A DNA stretch of 13,087 bases from Agrobacterium fabrum (GTDB lineage Bacteria > Pseudomonadota > Alphaproteobacteria > Rhizobiales > Rhizobiaceae): the NCBI GenBank assembly GCA_003241215.1, contig QFOL01000090.1, positions 1 to 13,087 of the forward strand, read 5' to 3'. The position numbers and the translations under genes were made by a program. Positions 12,508-13,087 of the stretch are shown here, piece by piece; the first letter of the stretch is position 1; each line of letters opens with the position of its first letter. Below the pieces are notes generated by a model that ran no database searches, was not told the origin of the DNA, and worked only from the letters and a program-made list of their open reading frames with translations.

Positions 12508-12849
12508 TCAGCGCCAGCGATACAGGCTGCTGTTCGACGAGCTCTGCTGCGTGCTTGTGCCCACCGCATAACCGATCGCAAAACCGAGTGCGCCGACGAT
12601 CGTCAGCAGCGAGGTTGCCGTGCCCGGGTTTTCCTTGACGGCTTCAACCACGTTCTGACCCTGGGCGCGGACATTATGCGCGGCCTTGCGGACCCGCCCG
12701 CGCGCCTCGTCCAGAAACTCCGATGCGTCTTCGCTCACCCCTTCCGCGCGGGCGGAAACGGATTTGGAGAGGGACGCGATTTGCGAGCGCAGCTCGGCAA
12801 TCTGGTTTTCGATCGTGTCTTCGACAACATTCAGTTTGGTCTGAGCCAT
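12508..12849 (-). CDS. DUF883 (ElaB/YqjD-type) membrane-anchored stress protein
   Basis: The protein has 113 residues. An N-terminal helical, coiled-coil-like part (VVEDTIENQIAELRSQIASLSKS) and a charged middle (EDASEFLDEARGRVRKAAHNV) lead to the family's ENPG motif (73-76). One C-terminal transmembrane helix follows (SLLTIVGALGFAIGYAVG, 80-97) and a Ser/Gln-rich tail. E. coli homologues YqjD and ElaB are inner-membrane proteins that bind ribosomes in stationary phase. A TTG at 12873 would extend the frame, but the EcfG promoter places the transcript start at about that point, so the ATG at 12849 with AGAGGTG seven bases upstream is chosen. General-stress control is strongly suggested by that promoter. 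Confidence 0.92.
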   Translation of the reverse strand: MAQTKLNVVEDTIENQIAELRSQIASLSKSVSARAEGVSEDASEFLDEARGRVRKAAHNVRAQGQNVVEAVKENPGTATSLLTIVGALGFAIGYAVGTSTQQSSSNSSLYRWR

Positions 12850-12878
12850 TAGAACACCTCTTTTGTTACCCAAGACAG

Positions 12879-12903
12879 AACGCCCTGTCGCTCAGGAAGT
12901 TCC
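12879..12903 (-). promoter_or_regulatory. EcfG (RpoE2-type) general-stress promoter of the DUF883 gene
   Basis: On the minus strand GGAAC (12903-12899) is followed after exactly 16 bases by CGTT (12882-12879). This is the full consensus of the alphaproteobacterial general-stress sigma factor EcfG. The expected start, about 6-8 bases on, gives a leader of about 25 bases with AGAGGTG before the ATG. Sequence, spacing and the type of gene agree. Confidence 0.85.
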
Positions 12904-12972
12904 CGAAAGCCCCACAAAGTTTCGCGGCGCGATGCTCAACCAACAGGTTTTTGTGCTTCTCGGCGAAAAAGC

Positions 12973-13000
12973 CTTGCATTCATTTTTTTTACGCAATAAT
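12973..13000 (+). promoter_or_regulatory. Candidate promoter of tRNA-Ser
   Basis: CTTGCA (12973-12978) and AATAAT (12995-13000) are 16 bases apart and 12 bases before the tRNA. This matches a housekeeping promoter for a stable RNA. The spacer contains a run of eight T. A GC-rich stretch follows the -10 box, as is common in stringently controlled promoters. Confidence 0.5.
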
Positions 13001-13011
13001 CAGGCCGCACC

Positions 13012-13087
13012 GGAGAGGTGGCCGAGTGGTCGAAGGCGCTCCCCTGCTAAGGGAGTATACGTCAAAAGCGTATCGTGGGTTCGAATC
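13012..13087 (+). tRNA. tRNA-Ser (anticodon GCU), 3' end beyond the window
   Basis: The gene starts GGAGAGG (13012-13018), with a D-arm GCCGAGTGGTCGAAGGC. The anticodon stem CTCCC/GGGAG encloses CTGCTAA, giving anticodon GCU at 13046-13048 for AGC and AGU codons. A long variable arm (ATACG paired with CGTAT) marks it as class II. The T-arm GGGTTCGAATC reaches the last base of the window; about 14 bases of the 3' side are missing. Genes for tRNA-Ser are frequent attachment sites for integrative elements, but the flank that would show this is outside the window. Confidence 0.95.

Noticed and set aside
13012..13087. Integration site of a genomic island at tRNA-Ser
   Set aside because: The tRNA 3' end and downstream flank are outside the window, and no integrase or direct repeat of the 3' end is seen inside it.

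Overview
The window reads as chromosomal DNA of a Rhizobiaceae member, most likely Agrobacterium or a close Rhizobium. This is inferred from the GC-rich codon use, promoters of the rhizobial CTTGAC/CTATAT type, an EcfG-type stress promoter, and three kinds of palindromic intergenic repeat that I recognise from that family. No database search was possible. I see no phage, IS element, CRISPR array or defence island; most of the window is ordinary housekeeping and stress-related sequence.

Left part (1-3535): a diacylglycerol/sphingosine-type lipid kinase, then a nested palindromic repeat (1189-1314), a class III omega-aminotransferase and an OsmC-family peroxide-defence protein. The OsmC gene lies between two direct copies of a second repeat family. 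One copy supplies the stop codon of the aminotransferase. A hairpin attached to the other supplies the stop codon of the next gene on the opposite strand.

Middle part (3532-7022, all minus strand): a VapB-like antitoxin with no visible toxin, AMP nucleosidase (amn), two tandem 58-residue one-helix proteins, a small P-loop kinase-like protein and a secreted DUF2147 protein. The amn start codon lies six bases after a TATAAT box, so its mRNA may be leaderless. The antitoxin's Shine-Dalgarno sequence lies in one arm of a 10-bp hairpin.

Right part (7023-13087): a divergent intergenic region with a perfect 18-bp palindrome, a Sel1-repeat mini-protein with a structured leader and a terminator, a third repeat, a HisC-like aminotransferase and a degenerate PilZ-like protein. 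These are followed by a two-gene operon (ferredoxin reductase plus HpcH/HpaI aldolase), a ribbon-helix-helix-like mini-protein, a DUF883/ElaB-type membrane-anchored stress protein behind a near-perfect EcfG promoter, and a tRNA-Ser(GCU) cut by the window end.

Several genes point to stress and nucleotide economy: OsmC, DUF883, AMP nucleosidase, the orphan antitoxin and possibly the lipid kinase. They are not one operon. The best leads for new biology are the amn region with its two mini-membrane proteins, the orphan antitoxin hairpin, and the unexplained operator-like palindrome.
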